From Silene conica (taxonomy: Eukaryota > Streptophyta > Magnoliopsida > Caryophyllales > Caryophyllaceae): 64,000 nucleotides of DNA. Shown piece by piece: positions 22,820-33,389 of this stretch. The notes beneath the pieces are model-generated. The model did no database searches. It saw only the letters and a program-made list of their open reading frames with translations, and was not told the DNA's origin. The position numbers and the translations under genes are program-made. The stretch is from positions 69,145,237-69,209,236 of the forward strand of contig CM055316.2 of NCBI GenBank assembly GCA_029255685.2. The letters are read 5' to 3'. The number at the start of each line of letters is the position of its first letter. The first letter of the stretch is position 1.

Positions 22820-23165
22820 GAGGAGCTTGGTGCGGCCATAGCCGCATGATGCGGCCAAAACAGCCTCTTCCACGCTTTTATGCGGCCAGAGCCGCATCGT
22901 GCGGCCGTAGCAGCATCATGCGGCCACAGCACCTCAACACCCCGCGGCCCCAATTCTATTTTACCAACTGCACTGCTCAACATCCACCATTACCCGCGGC
23001 CTCTTCCTCTGACGCATCCACTAGTACCCTCGGCAAACCACCATCTCGCGGCTCCTCTTCTGTTTGCCTGCCGCTCTTCTCGGCCACCGAGACCCCCACT
23101 GACAGACTCTACTGTTCCTCCTGCCGCTCTTCTCGGCCACCTGCGAACCCCGACGGCCACCTTCC
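22820..23165. repeat. GC-rich TGCGGCC word cluster
   Basis: Words TGCGGCC, GCCGCAT and CGGCCGTAG recur several times between 22828 and 22930 in otherwise AT-rich DNA, and TCTTCTCGGCCACC is repeated at about 23070 and 23130. The words are partly self-complementary. Open frames across this segment on both strands are compositional and are not annotated as genes. Confidence 0.6.
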
Positions 23166-24062
23166 GTTTGCACAGGTACTCTCCATTCTCTTCTTACTTC
23201 TTTCTTCACACAAACAACAAAATACAAAAAAAAAACACAACAACCAGACAGAAAACAGAACGCAACAAACATAAACCCGACTCAGCTCTCTTTTTCTTCA
23301 ATCTCAATTGCTCCTACACATTCTACAACAAATAGCATTTGAGGATTACCCATTTTCCTTGTTCATTTTTCTAATTTGTAGAAGTTTTTGAATTTCTGCA
23401 AACTTAGCATTTGAGGATTCGACTTTTTCGAACTTTGGTTTGATTGAGTCGAAAATGGGGTTTGTGTCACCAATATGGACTATGCCAATTGATTCTCGAA
23501 TTTCAGAGACAAATTTGTCATCTTTTGATAAAATTTCATATTTTGTCTCTTTCTTTTTTATTATTTGCTAGAATTTCATTCTAGCTTTAATTTAAAAGCA
23601 TTGTAATTGTTTATGGAGAATTTGACGGTGAATTATCGGAATTTGGGATTGAACTTGTTGAAATTGTTCATTATTGAGGGAGCATTGAAGTTATAAGGGA
23701 GTTTGTTTGGTGTTATTGTATACTTGGAGGGAATTTTTTGTTGAGAATTGTTGTCGTTGTCGGGATGAGAACCACTTGTTGCCAAACTACACCCGTTTCT
23801 ACCTCAAACAAACCCGGAAAAAAAAACCAAAAAAAAAAAAATCCAAAAAAAAAGCCGGAAAAATAATACTTTCACCACATATTTCTTTTCCTTTTCCTTA
23901 CCTTACTTTTATTGTACCTCACATTGAGGGCAGTGTGAAATTTTAAGCGTGGGGTAGGAAATACCTTATGTATATACATTATTTTCGTAAGAAAAAAAAA
24001 GAAAAAATGACAAAAATGACAAAAAAAGAAAAAAATAAAAAAAAAGAATAAATAATAACCCG

Positions 24063-24236
24063 GCTAGGTGAAAACCCGCAAGGGCGGGCGCCTAGGCAAG
24101 ATTGGGAAAAATGGCCGAGGACGGAGTGAAAACCCGAAAGGGCGCTCCGGGTAAAATGAAGAATTGAGTTGCGTGCCATGAGAGTAGTGTAAGGAATAAA
24201 AGCTAGATTGAAAACCCGCAAGGGCGGGCGATCTAG
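24063..24236 (+). repeat. three predicted hairpins with common core and changing outer stems
   Basis: The core GAAAACCCGCAAGGGCGGGC (second copy shorter) is itself a small hairpin. It is enclosed by CTAGG with CCTAG at 24064-24095, CGGAG with CTCCG at 24122-24149, and CTAGAT with ATCTAG at 24203-24236. The core is kept while the enclosing pairs change together, as in the LTR array at 11117-11575 but with a different sequence. Confidence 0.75.
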
Positions 24237-24269
24237 GCAAAATGAGAGATTTAAGAAAAAAAAAAGGAA

Positions 24270-25149
24270 AAAACAAAGATGTTATTTGGTTACATGGTTT
24301 ATCTTGGAGATGGCGACATAAGGAGGTTTCAAGGGCGGCAACATTTGGGATGCTCACTATCGTCAATACCAGGCTGAAAGCTGGAAGGGTATTATCAAAA
24401 CAAAGGATACTCTACTCTCACTTACAGGGGGGGCTTCCACTGCCCAAAACAGGTTGTCTACCTGCACTCAAAAGGACATGTTCTCGGTTCGGAAGGCCTA
24501 TAATCTATTTCGGCATAAGGGCAGGAAGCTAAGCTGGACTGTTCCTCTGCACAGTTCCGTGATTTTACCCAAACACCGAATCACAACTATGCAAGCTGTC
24601 CAAAAAAAGCTACCTACACTAGATAATTTATGTGCTCGGGGTTTCCAACTCGCCAACAGATGTACCCTTTGTAAGCAAGCGTCTGAATCTCACCGCCACT
24701 TATTCTTTCGCTGCCCATTCGCACGGAATATCAGGTGCACTATTCTTTCTTGGATTGGTTATGCTAGAACAGGGGATGGTGATGATTTGAAGAGCTGGTT
24801 GTACGGGTTAGGGGCTGGTCAGACCTGCGCTTGGAAAAGGCGTGTTATCAGCTGCTCTATTGCTAGCATGGTTCATAATCTGTGGAATGCTCGGAACAGG
24901 CTGATATTTGGTGGGCAGAAAATCACGGCTACTCAGGTGGTGAAGGCTATACAATTCGATGTCAAGGCTCGACTCGGTACTAGTACGGATCCTAAGATTT
25001 CTAGTTGGCTAAATGTAATCAGTTAGATTAGTCTTTTGTTGTGGTTTTTGGTCCTTTATTGGCTTTTGCTTTTGTAAGATACTCATCTCATTTCCTTCCC
25101 TTTATGGATGAATACAATGAGACTAACCTTCTTGCAAAAAAAAAAAAAA
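24270..25149 (+). pseudogene. LINE (L1-type) 3' end with poly(A)
   Basis: The frame from 24454 to 25026 encodes the C-terminal part of a plant LINE ORF2. After FSVRKAYNLF comes the RT zinc-binding domain (zf-RVT): CTLCKQASESHRHLFFRCPFA, and then VHNLWNARNRLIFGGQ, all standard near the end of plant L1 ORF2. A short 3' UTR and an A-run (25137-25149) follow. The endonuclease and RT core are missing, so the copy is 5' truncated or was joined to the gypsy element by deletion. ATAACAGCTATTATGAATTA directly after the A-run is also found directly before 20240, which could be a target duplication, but that word is part of the host array. Confidence 0.8.
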
Positions 25150-25327
25150 TAACAGCTATTATGAATTACAATAACAGGTATTACAGAATGGAAAACTAAA
25201 TACAATAACATGTATTATGTAATACAATAATTGACATTATGCATTACAATAACAGGTATTATTATGCAATGCAATATTTGACATTATGCAATAATTAACA
25301 TTATGCATTACAATAACAGGTATTATT

Positions 25328-25522
25328 ATGGAAAACAAAGGAAGTGGCAAGAGAATGAAATCAAACAAGAAAAAGGCAATTGAAAAAGCAAGCAAACCAA
25401 AGAGGCTATGTAATAACTGCAAACAAATGGGAAACCATGACAAAAGAAACTGCCCAAATCCATTTGTTGAGCATGCACCTGAGGAAGAAGATGAAGAGGG
25501 AGATGAAATGGAGGATGAATAA
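25328..25522 (+). pseudogene. C-terminal zinc-knuckle fragment of a FAR1-type MULE transposase
   Basis: The 64 codons match the end of the element B transposase closely: both contain NKGSGKR, SKPKR followed by CNNCKQM and HDKRNCPNPFVE, then an acidic tail. CNNCKQMGNHDKRNC is a CX2CX4HX4C knuckle. The acidic tail (EEEDEEGDEMEDE) ends at a stop. All upstream transposase domains are gone and the fragment sits inside the motif array. It ties element A to element B by descent, and shows element A lies in the opposite orientation. Confidence 0.7.
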
Positions 25523-26639
25523 GGGATCCAATGAATAGATTTACAATAATCGTATCACAAACTTTACAATAATACAAAAATATCTCAGTATTTTGTCTTA
25601 GATTACTATAGTTGAGAATCTATATTTCGTGTAAGAAACTTTAGAATAATCAATAATCAATAATAGATTTGTAATTTGTCTTACATTTTGCATATTTGAG
25701 TTCAATAGTATTCAATTTTGGCATGGAAATGGTATTCTTTTGAATAACTATCTCGAAACAATAACAGCTATTATGAATATAATAACAGCTATTCTAAATT
25801 ACAATAACAACTATTATGAATATAATAACAGCTATTATGAATTACAATAACAGGTATTACAAAATGGAAAACTGAATACAATAACATGTATTATGTAATA
25901 CAATAACAACTATTATCAATTACAATAACAGCTATTATGAATACAATAACAGCTATTATAAATTACAATAATAAGTACTACAAAATGGAAAACTGAATAC
26001 AATAACATGTATTATGCATTACAATAACAGGTATTATGAATTACAATAACAGCTATTATGAATACAATAACAGCTATTATGAATTACAATAACAGGTACT
26101 ACAAAATGGAAAACTGAATACAATAACATGTATTATGCATTACAATAACAGGTATTATATATGAATTACAATAACGGCTATTATAAATACAATAACAGCT
26201 ATTATGAATTACAATAATAGGTATTACAAAATGGAAAACTGAATACAATAACATGTATTATGCAATACAATAATTAACATTATGCATTACAATAACAGGT
26301 ATTATTATGCAATACAGTATTTGACATTATGCAATAACTGTGTAAACAAGAAAATACAATAACAGAACTTATATAATACAATAACTGTCTTGAATGAAGT
26401 CACTACTAGATACAATAACAGGACTTATATAATACAATAACTGTGTAAAAACCATTACAATAACTGTATGAACTCATTACAATAACTGTGTGAAAATCAT
26501 TAAAATAACTGCCTGAAACCATTACAATAACTGTTTGATAACACAATTACAATAACTGTCTGAAAACACAATTACAAAAACTGTCAGACATGATTACAAT
26601 AACTCTCTGAGACAATTAAAATAACTGTCACAAAAATAA

Positions 26640-26870
26640 CACATTCTAGGCTTTACAAAACACAGAAGTAAAAGCATCATCAGCTGAACAAGACTCTTTC
26701 TCCATTGCTTCTTTTCGTTGTGTATACAAATGAAGAAATATTTCAACATTTCTCTTCATCATCAAGAAATGTAATTGAGAAACCTAAAACAAAAACAAAA
26801 GGGCGTTAAACAATCTTCGAAGCACTGCAAAGAACCATACGAGCTAAATAAACACAAAGTGATGCATAAA
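26640..26870 (-). other. possible remnant of an element A gene
   Basis: On the minus strand a short frame reads MMKRNVEIFLHLYTQRKEAM and continues for about 20 codons to a stop near 26650. It interrupts the word array and has more balanced composition. I recognise no domain; it may be the counterpart of the small third gene in element B. Confidence 0.25.
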
Positions 26871-27260
26871 TACAATAACACCCCCATGAAGTCATTACTG
26901 CATACAATAACTGAGTTTTATAATACAATAACAGAACTTATATAATACAATAACTGTATTTAAATGAAGTGTCTAAACACATTAAAATAACTGTGTACAA
27001 ACCATTAAAATAACTGTCTAAACACATTAAAATAACTGTGTACAAACCATTAAAATAGCTGTTATTGTATTCATAATAGCTGTTATTGTAATTCATAGTA
27101 AAAAAGGGAATACAATAACAGTCTTAGACGAATACAATAACAGTCTTAGATTATTACAATAACAGTCTCAGACGAATACAATAACAGTCTTAGACGATTA
27201 CAATAACAGTCTGAGACGGTTACAATAACGGTCTGATACGATTATAAAAAAGAGAATACA

Positions 27261-28130
27261 ATAACATGCGCAGATTATCAGAGAATACACACAACCATAT
27301 AGAATAACCACATCAATATATTACAGTAACACACACAGATTATCTTCATTAGAACAACAATACAAACTAATTTAAAGAAAAGGCACAAAAAAAACACATC
27401 AAAATTCGAAATTAGATACACAAATCTGGAAAATACAATTACGAAACCCTAAAATAAGTGAAATCCAATTGAAAACGACTAATTGAACTACATAATGCAA
27501 CCGGCTGAATAAATTGAAGAAAACAAATACAAGAACACACCAATTTCAAGTAAAAACACAACTACATAAACGAAAATTTTAAAAAAATTGACGAAAATGA
27601 AAGAAGGAAGATGAAAACCCTAAATTATGTGAAACCAAGTAAAAAATGTAATGCAACAGCACACAAATACACTAATTGAACTACATAATGAAAACATTGA
27701 GTAAAATTGAAGAATAGAAACACAAAACACAACAAAAATCAAGTAAAAAACCTACAAGTAGCGAAAATTGAAGAAAAAGAACGAAAAATTGAAGAAAATC
27801 AATTACTTGAAGATGGACGAAAATGACGACGAAGATGAGCAAAGAAGTCGACGAAGAAGATAAGCAAGAAGATGAACGAAAATGGAGGTTTTACCGGAGA
27901 ATATAGAGGTTTTACTTGAGAATATGGAGGTTTTAGTGGAGAGAGAGGGAGGTTTTTACTGTGTTTCAGTTGGGGAGTTGAAAAAGGGGAAAAAAGAAGT
28001 TAGGGGTGAAAATTTTGGTTTATATACTAATTGTGAGATTTAATCTCAGCCACTAATCTGAACTAGATATGAATGGTCCAAATTTAAAGGTGTAACTCAC
28101 CAATATTGCCCCAACTCATATGATCCTACT
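27261..28130. other. right subterminal region of element A, no gene
   Basis: A-rich sequence without a supported gene. GAAGATGGACGAAAATGACG-like repeats (27800-27890) and GGAGGTTTTA repeats (27880-27960) precede the right terminus. These may once have been a leader region reading inward. Confidence 0.4.
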
Positions 28131-28132
28131 TT

Positions 28133-28190
<58 letters not shown>

Positions 28191-28239
28191 TATGTATATA
28201 TATATACATATGTATATATATATATATATATGCATATAT

Positions 28240-28296
<57 letters not shown>
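28131..28296. repeat. TA-rich microsatellite
   Basis: About 165 bp of TA repeats with occasional TG/CA variants (ATATGTATATAT, ATACATATAT) lies exactly between the right end of element A and the left end of element C. Open frames on both strands through it are artefacts. Confidence 0.95.
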
Positions 28297-28297
<1 letters not shown>

Positions 28298-28495
28298 GTT
28301 GGGATCACATGAGTCCACCCCAAATATTTGAGTCCATGAGTCCAACAATGATACCATAAGTTATATAAAAAAGTATCACGTGTTTTCAATATCAAATTTT
28401 TTTCATTTTTTTGTTTTTTCTTTTTCAATATTACTTTTTTTTTTTCTTTTTTTTTGCCTCTTCTTTTAAAATGACATTTTCTTTATTAAAAAAAT

Positions 28496-28856
28496 GATTA
28501 ATTGATAAGAATACTCTGAACTATGGGTGTCCTGCTCAAAATACTCCAGACTTTATTTTAACTACCAATATAATCAACTAATGCCGTCATTTGCTTTGAA
28601 TAAAATTTGTTGTTTTGTTAAGTTGTTGTAGCATGTTTTAATGTTGTGATTAGGTAAATAGAGTAACATTGAAGTAAAAAGAGAAACACGGGTTAAAGAA
28701 GGGTTAGAAATTTCTTCACTTAATTAGCATATAACAGGTCATATATTATAATAAAAGCGAATGAGAGTATTCGTTGGTTATATTGGTAGTTAAAGTAAAG
28801 TTTGGAGTATTTTAAGCAGGACACCCATAGTTCAGAGTATTGTTATCAATTAATCC
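28496..28856. mobile_element. MULE-type MITE, 361 bp, nested in element C
   Basis: The ends are inverted repeats of about 75 bp (left GATTAATTGATAAGAATACT; right, reversed, GGATTAATTGATAACAATAC). TTAAAAAAAT is present immediately on both sides (28486-28495 and 28857-28866), a 9-10 bp target duplication that fits Mutator-type insertion. The interior is about 200 bp without an ORF. Confidence 0.85.
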
Positions 28857-28939
28857 TTAAAAAAATTCCCTTTTTCAGTATGCATTTTTTTAAAACGAAC
28901 ACTTTTTTTTTTTTTAATAAAAAGGCATTTTTTCTCGAT

Positions 28940-29600
28940 TTTTTTTATTACAATATCACAAGTTACTCAATACAATATCACCGGTTCTTCAAAATAATAT
29001 CACAAAAAAAAAATTTGAGAAAAAAATATTTTGGAAAAAAAATTTGAGAGAAAAAATTATTTCCGGGCAAAAAAGTTTTTGAAAAAATTTCGTGATATTG
29101 TTTAATATAGTGCGTGATATTGTTTAACAAAAGGCGTTTTTTCTTGAAATTTTTTTTCGATTTTTTTTCATTACAATACCACAAGTTACTCAATACAATA
29201 TCACCAGTTTTTCCAAATAATATCACAAAAAAAATTCGAGAAAAAAATATTTCGGAAAAAAAATTCGAGAGAAAAATTGAAAAAATTCCGGGAAAAAAAT
29301 TTCGTGATATTGTTTAATATAGTGCGTGATATTATTTAACAAAAGGCGTTTTTTCTCGAAATTTTTTTCGATTTCTTTTCGATTTTTTTTCATTACAATA
29401 TCACAAGTTACTCAATACAATATCACCGGTTCTTCAAAATAATATCACAAAAAAAAAATTCTGAAAATAAAAATCAAGAAAAAAAAAATTTGAAAAAAAA
29501 AACTTCAGGAAAAAAAGTTTTGGAAAAAATTTCATGATATTGTTTTGTATAGTGCGTGATATTGTTTCCTGTGATATTGTATTGAAAAGGTTGTGATATT
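28940..29600. repeat. three tandem blocks of CAATATCAC/GTGATATTG words (element C)
   Basis: A block starting CACAAGTTACTCAATACAAT occurs at about 28957, 29180 and 29403 (period about 223 bp). Each contains ACAATATCACCGGTT or a variant, A-rich stretches, and a closing TTCGTGATATTGTTTAATAT. The word is present in one orientation in the first half of each block and in the reverse orientation in the second half. Confidence 0.85.
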
Positions 29601-29704
29601 GTAGACTTTGTAGTGTAAAAAAAACGTGATATGTTTTAATACAACTTGTGGTATTCTAAATGGACTCATGGACTCAAATATTTAGGTGGACTCACCGGAT
29701 CCCG

Positions 29705-29707
<3 letters not shown>

Positions 29708-29773
<66 letters not shown>
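29708..29773. repeat. TA microsatellite
   Basis: Pure TA dinucleotide between the right end of element C and the left end of element B. Confidence 0.95.
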
Positions 29774-29779
<6 letters not shown>

Positions 29780-29799
29780 CAGATCATAGAAGTCCCCTT

Positions 29800-31133
29800 T
29801 TAATGTTGAGTCCTAGAGTCCCATTATAAGCCCTTAGATCTAATATGTTGAAAGGCTGAGATTAACATTGAACAACTAAATACTACATTTTTTTATTCAA
29901 CCCAACTACCAAATCATTGCACGTTTTACTAAACTGACAAAAACAACTGTGTCAGTAACTCTCTCTCATCTCCCTCATTCAATCCCCGAAACCCAATACC
30001 TCCCCAAAAACTCTAAAACTTCCATTATTCAACATTGCTGCGTAAAAAAAATCTCTGCAAACATCATTCATTCCCTCGTTTCGAAAAAAAATTTGCAAAC
30101 TCATTCAAAGCTTGCTGCGAGGAAATTTTTGCAAAATTCACAGGACGCCATTTTGGTGAAGTTCGTTTTTCCAAATTTCACAGGACGCCATTTTTCTGCA
30201 AACACTTGTTGAAGCTTTGTTATTAAGGTATATTCATCATCTACACATTTTTTTTCTGCATATCATCTGCCATATTTTGTGCATTTTCATATTTGTAAAA
30301 TAGTTTTTTAATTATGGTGTAACTCCCCCATTATTTGTTTAACTCCACCATTTGTATACGCGTTTTTTAATTATGTGGGTAACTCCACCATTTATGAAAG
30401 AGCAACTCAATACATGGTGGAGTTACAATTTGTATAAGCTGGGGGTTACACAATACATGGTGGAGTGTAACTCCACCACACATGTGGTGTAACTCTAACT
30501 AAGGGTGTATGGAACTCCGTCATTTGTGATATGTAATTTTAATTGACATCTAATGTGAAATGTAATCCCGATGTGAAAATGTAATTCTGATTAATATCGT
30601 GTATAACTCCGTAAGGCATGGAGTGTAACTCCACCTACAATGGAGTTACACTCCGTGATTGATGGAGTTACACACCACCTTAAATGAAGTTACACCCGCT
30701 GTCAACTGGAATTACATATCATTTTTGCCAGGAGTTTCACAACCCTCATTGGGGGTAACTCAACCATCTAATGTGGAATGTAATTCCTATTGACATTGTG
30801 TGTAACTCCATCATGTAAGGAGTGTAACTCCACCTACAGTGGGGGGATACACTTCTCACTTGGAGTTACACACCACCTTAATTGGAGTTACACCCGCTGT
30901 CAACTGGAATTACACCACCTTAGATGGAGTTACACTCAAAATAAATTGGGATTCCACACAAATTCAGCAAGAGTTACATACCACATCAATTGGAATTCGT
31001 GGGGAGTACACTCATTTTTTAATCTTGGAGTTCCACACCACCTTATTTTGAGTTACACTTATATCTGTGGAGTTACACTTGAATTGATTAATTGTTAATT
31101 GTATGCTTACCATAAATTTTGCTGTGGCTGTAG
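29800..31133 (+). other. left leader of element B with motif array
   Basis: 29940-30230 is a probable transcribed leader with no convincing long ORF; CACAGGACGCCATTTT occurs twice (about 30140 and 30179). From about 30310 to 31090 the DNA is packed with TGTAACTCCACC-type words in both orientations (GTGTAACTCC and GGAGTTACAC). An acceptor-like CTGTGGCTGTAG sits just before the ATG at 31134, so this stretch is probably a leader intron. Confidence 0.5.
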
Positions 31134-33345
31134 ATGTCTATTGAAATTGTTGATGAAGAGTATATTCCTACGGCGAAAATATCAGTCAAATGTCGCGGGA
31201 GGAGGGTAGTAGAGGTAATAGAAAAGCTGAATGATGCTCAGAGATCGGCTGTGACGAGGATTGGGTTTGGAGGTATGCTTGAGTTGAAGTTCAAGCAGTA
31301 TCCGTTAGGTCACACATACTTATTTTTGGACTGCTTCTCGGATGGGTCGTACGTTTTCAGAGCGCCTAACTCGAATGACTTCATGCTTACTAAACATGAT
31401 GTACATGACCGCTTCCTCTTACCTCTTGGGCCTAACATGATTGATGTTATCCCGACCGGTTTGCACAAAGGCTCAACAAGTGATGAAAATCTTGCATTGA
31501 AGTCTCGGTGGAGAAGCATGTTTGGGATAACGAGTTCTAAAGCTCCCATCCCCCTTGGGAAGATCAAAGAGGCAATTGAGGCAGACCAAGATGGAGGAGA
31601 TCAGTTCTGTCGGCTGTTCGTGCTACTGTGTATGGGGTCATTCCTCGCGCCCACCATTAATAATGGTATTGATTTTAAGCTCCTAAGAGCGGTCGAGGAT
31701 GTAGGTGTCATCCCTCGGTTTGATTGGTTCTCTTACGTGCTAAATGCGATGGTAAAGGGTGGGCAAGACTCTTTAACAAACAAGTCGCATGTCACCGGGT
31801 GTATCCCGTTTTTGATGATCACATACTTTCAGCGATTTGAATTCCGGGGGGAGATTTCTCGCCATGACATCCCTCTTATCAAGCATTGGGACGAGCGTAG
31901 ATTAAAGGCTAGGATTGATGGTGAAGTGAAGGATGATGGGTTAGGCCTCCAGCTATGGTCCCATGTGAAGTATCCTCGCTGTATTCGCGCAAACTCCAGC
32001 AACCAGCTGAACTTAATAGAGGGTCCTCTGGTACTTCGATTACCTGCGCCGCCCGTAACCAAAGCACCTTCGTCCAAGGTTGATGACGCAATCAACGCAC
32101 CTTCGTCTAAGAGGTGCATTGAATTTGAACTACCACAAGGCGTTAAGGACGACGAACAGTTGAAAGAAACAGCTTTGGATGTAAGTGACATGCCATTGTT
32201 TCTTTGGTGATTTCAGTATTTTGTTTAAACTAAACGCTAATATGGAATTTTATTTCAGGATGTGCACGAACTATATTTGAAAGTGCAGAGGAATGCCGTG
32301 GTTTTTCATTCATGGTTTATGGAGACTTTGACGAATATCAAACGTGTTAGTAAAGGGGGTTTAGACTCTCCGGGCCTTGTCCCTTCGCAGTAAACACAAG
32401 AATTCTGGCAATGTGAGGAACTACACAGATACTGTGATGGGGTGGAAAAAAGTTCGGAACGGACGAAGGAGCACGCTGCAATTGCACCTGTTCCGGTTAA
32501 GTAGTTGGTAGGGGGAGAGGGCTTTCACCGGAGCCAGCGGGAATGAGGGCGATATTGCCACTATCAAATTGGATAGCGTTCTTGCTGATTTAAAGGAAAG
32601 TGGGATTGTGGGGGCTGATGGTGGTGACGCAACGGACGAGGGTGATGCCGCTGGAGTCTCTTATGAGACGGAGACGCAGCGGCTTGGTGATGATGGGACT
32701 GCTTGCAACGATGGGTTGCACGCCTCATCAACTCTAATCCCATCCAATGAACCAATTGGTAGTGAGTGCTTGTATAACACGGCTGAAATGGCGAAAATTA
32801 TGGATCAGCCCAAGATGGATCGGCAGGTGTCGGAGGTGAAGGGAGATTCACCTCCAATCCCACTCAACGAAATTATTGGCAGCGAGTGTTTGTATAACAC
32901 GGCTGAGATGGCAGAAATTATGGATCAGCCTGCGGTGGAGGCGAAGGGAGCGATTGTCACAGAACAAACAATTGTGGAAGATCTTGTTGGAGCAGGATAC
33001 AGCTGTGAGGATGCAGCAGAGTGCTTGTCAAAACTGAGGGCGGCTGGAGTAGTGGAGGCTGCGGATGCTGGTCAGGGGGAAATTTGGCCGTTGAGATATA
33101 CACCCCGCGTTCTGACTCGGTTCATCATCCATTTCTGCTCCACTCCCCTCATGCCTTAACATGCATGGGTGTGGTCTCTGAAAACCTAGGGTGTTCCATC
33201 GAGTGTGGGTTGCCTGACCCTAACCAGAGTGTTGTGTCAGATTTTTTATGCAGCCGGAGGAGTATCTTCTCGTCTGTCCTCATACTGAGAAAGGATGTAA
33301 TGGACTACGTGTTTAGTTCGTCTGATTCCTTGGACAAATCGTGAG
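31134..33345 (+). pseudogene. N-terminal half of the element B Ulp1-like gene
   Basis: Exon 1 (31134-32180) starts MSIEIVDEEYIPTAKIS and ends at a GTAAGT donor. Exon 2 begins after TATTTCAG at 32259. The first exon has the layout of the N-terminal domain found in plant Ulp1-family transposon proteins: IGFGGMLELKF, LTKHDVHDRFLLPLG, then LFVLLCMGSFLAPTINNG and HVTGCIPFLMITYFQRFEF. Its biochemical role is not known to me. Exon 2 runs into a stop at 32391, after which a low-complexity acidic linker (32569-33110) contains a two-fold repeat of GSECLYNTAEMA. Coding similarity resumes at 33165 (SENLGCSIECGLPDPNQS) and ends at a donor near 33342. The stop and a frame change near 33100 argue that this copy is inactive. 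Confidence 0.6.
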
Positions 33346-33389
33346 TAAACATCTTTAGTCAAGTTCTTCATTGGTTTTTAATCTATTGT

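Larger units (their letters stand above)
20240..24240 (+). mobile_element. non-autonomous gypsy-type element (LARD/Tat-Athila-like), 3' LTR not seen
   Basis: A probable 5' LTR (20240-21613, TGATTAG...TAGCCA, 1,374 bp) is followed by TGGCGCCGTTGCCGGGG (21619-21635), the primer-site word typical of Tat/Athila elements and their non-autonomous derivatives. An ORF (21720-22538) with no pol domains follows, then GGGAGGCAACCCG (about 22580), a GC-rich block, and a late block with CACATTGAGGGCAGTGTG and GCGTGGGGTAGG (about 23915-23957), a phrase common near the 3' end of such elements. Three hairpins with a common core lie at 24063-24236. The sequence then passes into a LINE 3' end, so the 3' LTR is missing. 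Confidence 0.6.
25149..27260. repeat. ACAATAACAG word array, right part (element A)
   Basis: The array resumes after the nested block. From 25760 to about 26340 it uses ACAATAACAGCTATTATGA and ACAATAACATGTATTATG variants. From 26340 onward the word becomes TACAATAACTGTCTGAA or TACAATAACAGTCTTAGAC. A short inverted stretch (TAGCTGTTATTGTATTC) lies near 27057. The constant part is ACAATAAC; the following 8-12 bases change between blocks. Confidence 0.85.
18991..28130. mobile_element. MULE-like element A, decayed, about 9.1 kb with nested insertions
   Basis: The left end reads AGAGGCGAGTTCCGGTGAG with TCCGTGAGTTACC inside. The right end, reversed, reads AGTAGGATCATATGAGTTGG with TTGGTGAGTTAC inside. 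The two are imperfect inverted repeats and resemble the ends of elements B and C. Both ends abut TA microsatellites. The interior holds arrays of ACAATAACAG-type words and a zinc-knuckle fragment homologous to the C-terminus of the element B transposase. A 4.9-kb block of retroelement sequence (20240-25149) is nested in it. No transposase core remains, so it is non-autonomous. Confidence 0.65.
28297..29707. mobile_element. MULE-like element C, non-autonomous, 1,411 bp
   Basis: The left end AGTTGGGATCACATGAGTCC and reversed right end AGGCGGGATCCGGTGAGTCC continue into the same TTGAGTCCATGAGTCC, giving an inverted repeat of about 45 bp with few mismatches. TA microsatellites lie on both sides. 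No coding capacity is visible. The interior holds a nested MITE (28496-28856) and an array of CAATATCAC / GTGATATTG words. Confidence 0.8.

Noticed and set aside
22597-23335. Overlapping frames of 128-151 codons on both strands
   Set aside because: GC-rich word cluster and Ser/Pro-rich composition produce open frames on several frames at once.
24063-24236. Rho-independent terminators
   Set aside because: GC hairpins resemble them, but the DNA is plant nuclear, no T-run follows, and the repeated core points to an element-specific structure.
28097-28428. Long open frames rich in Tyr and Ile on both strands
   Set aside because: They are translations of the TA microsatellite and have no coding signature.
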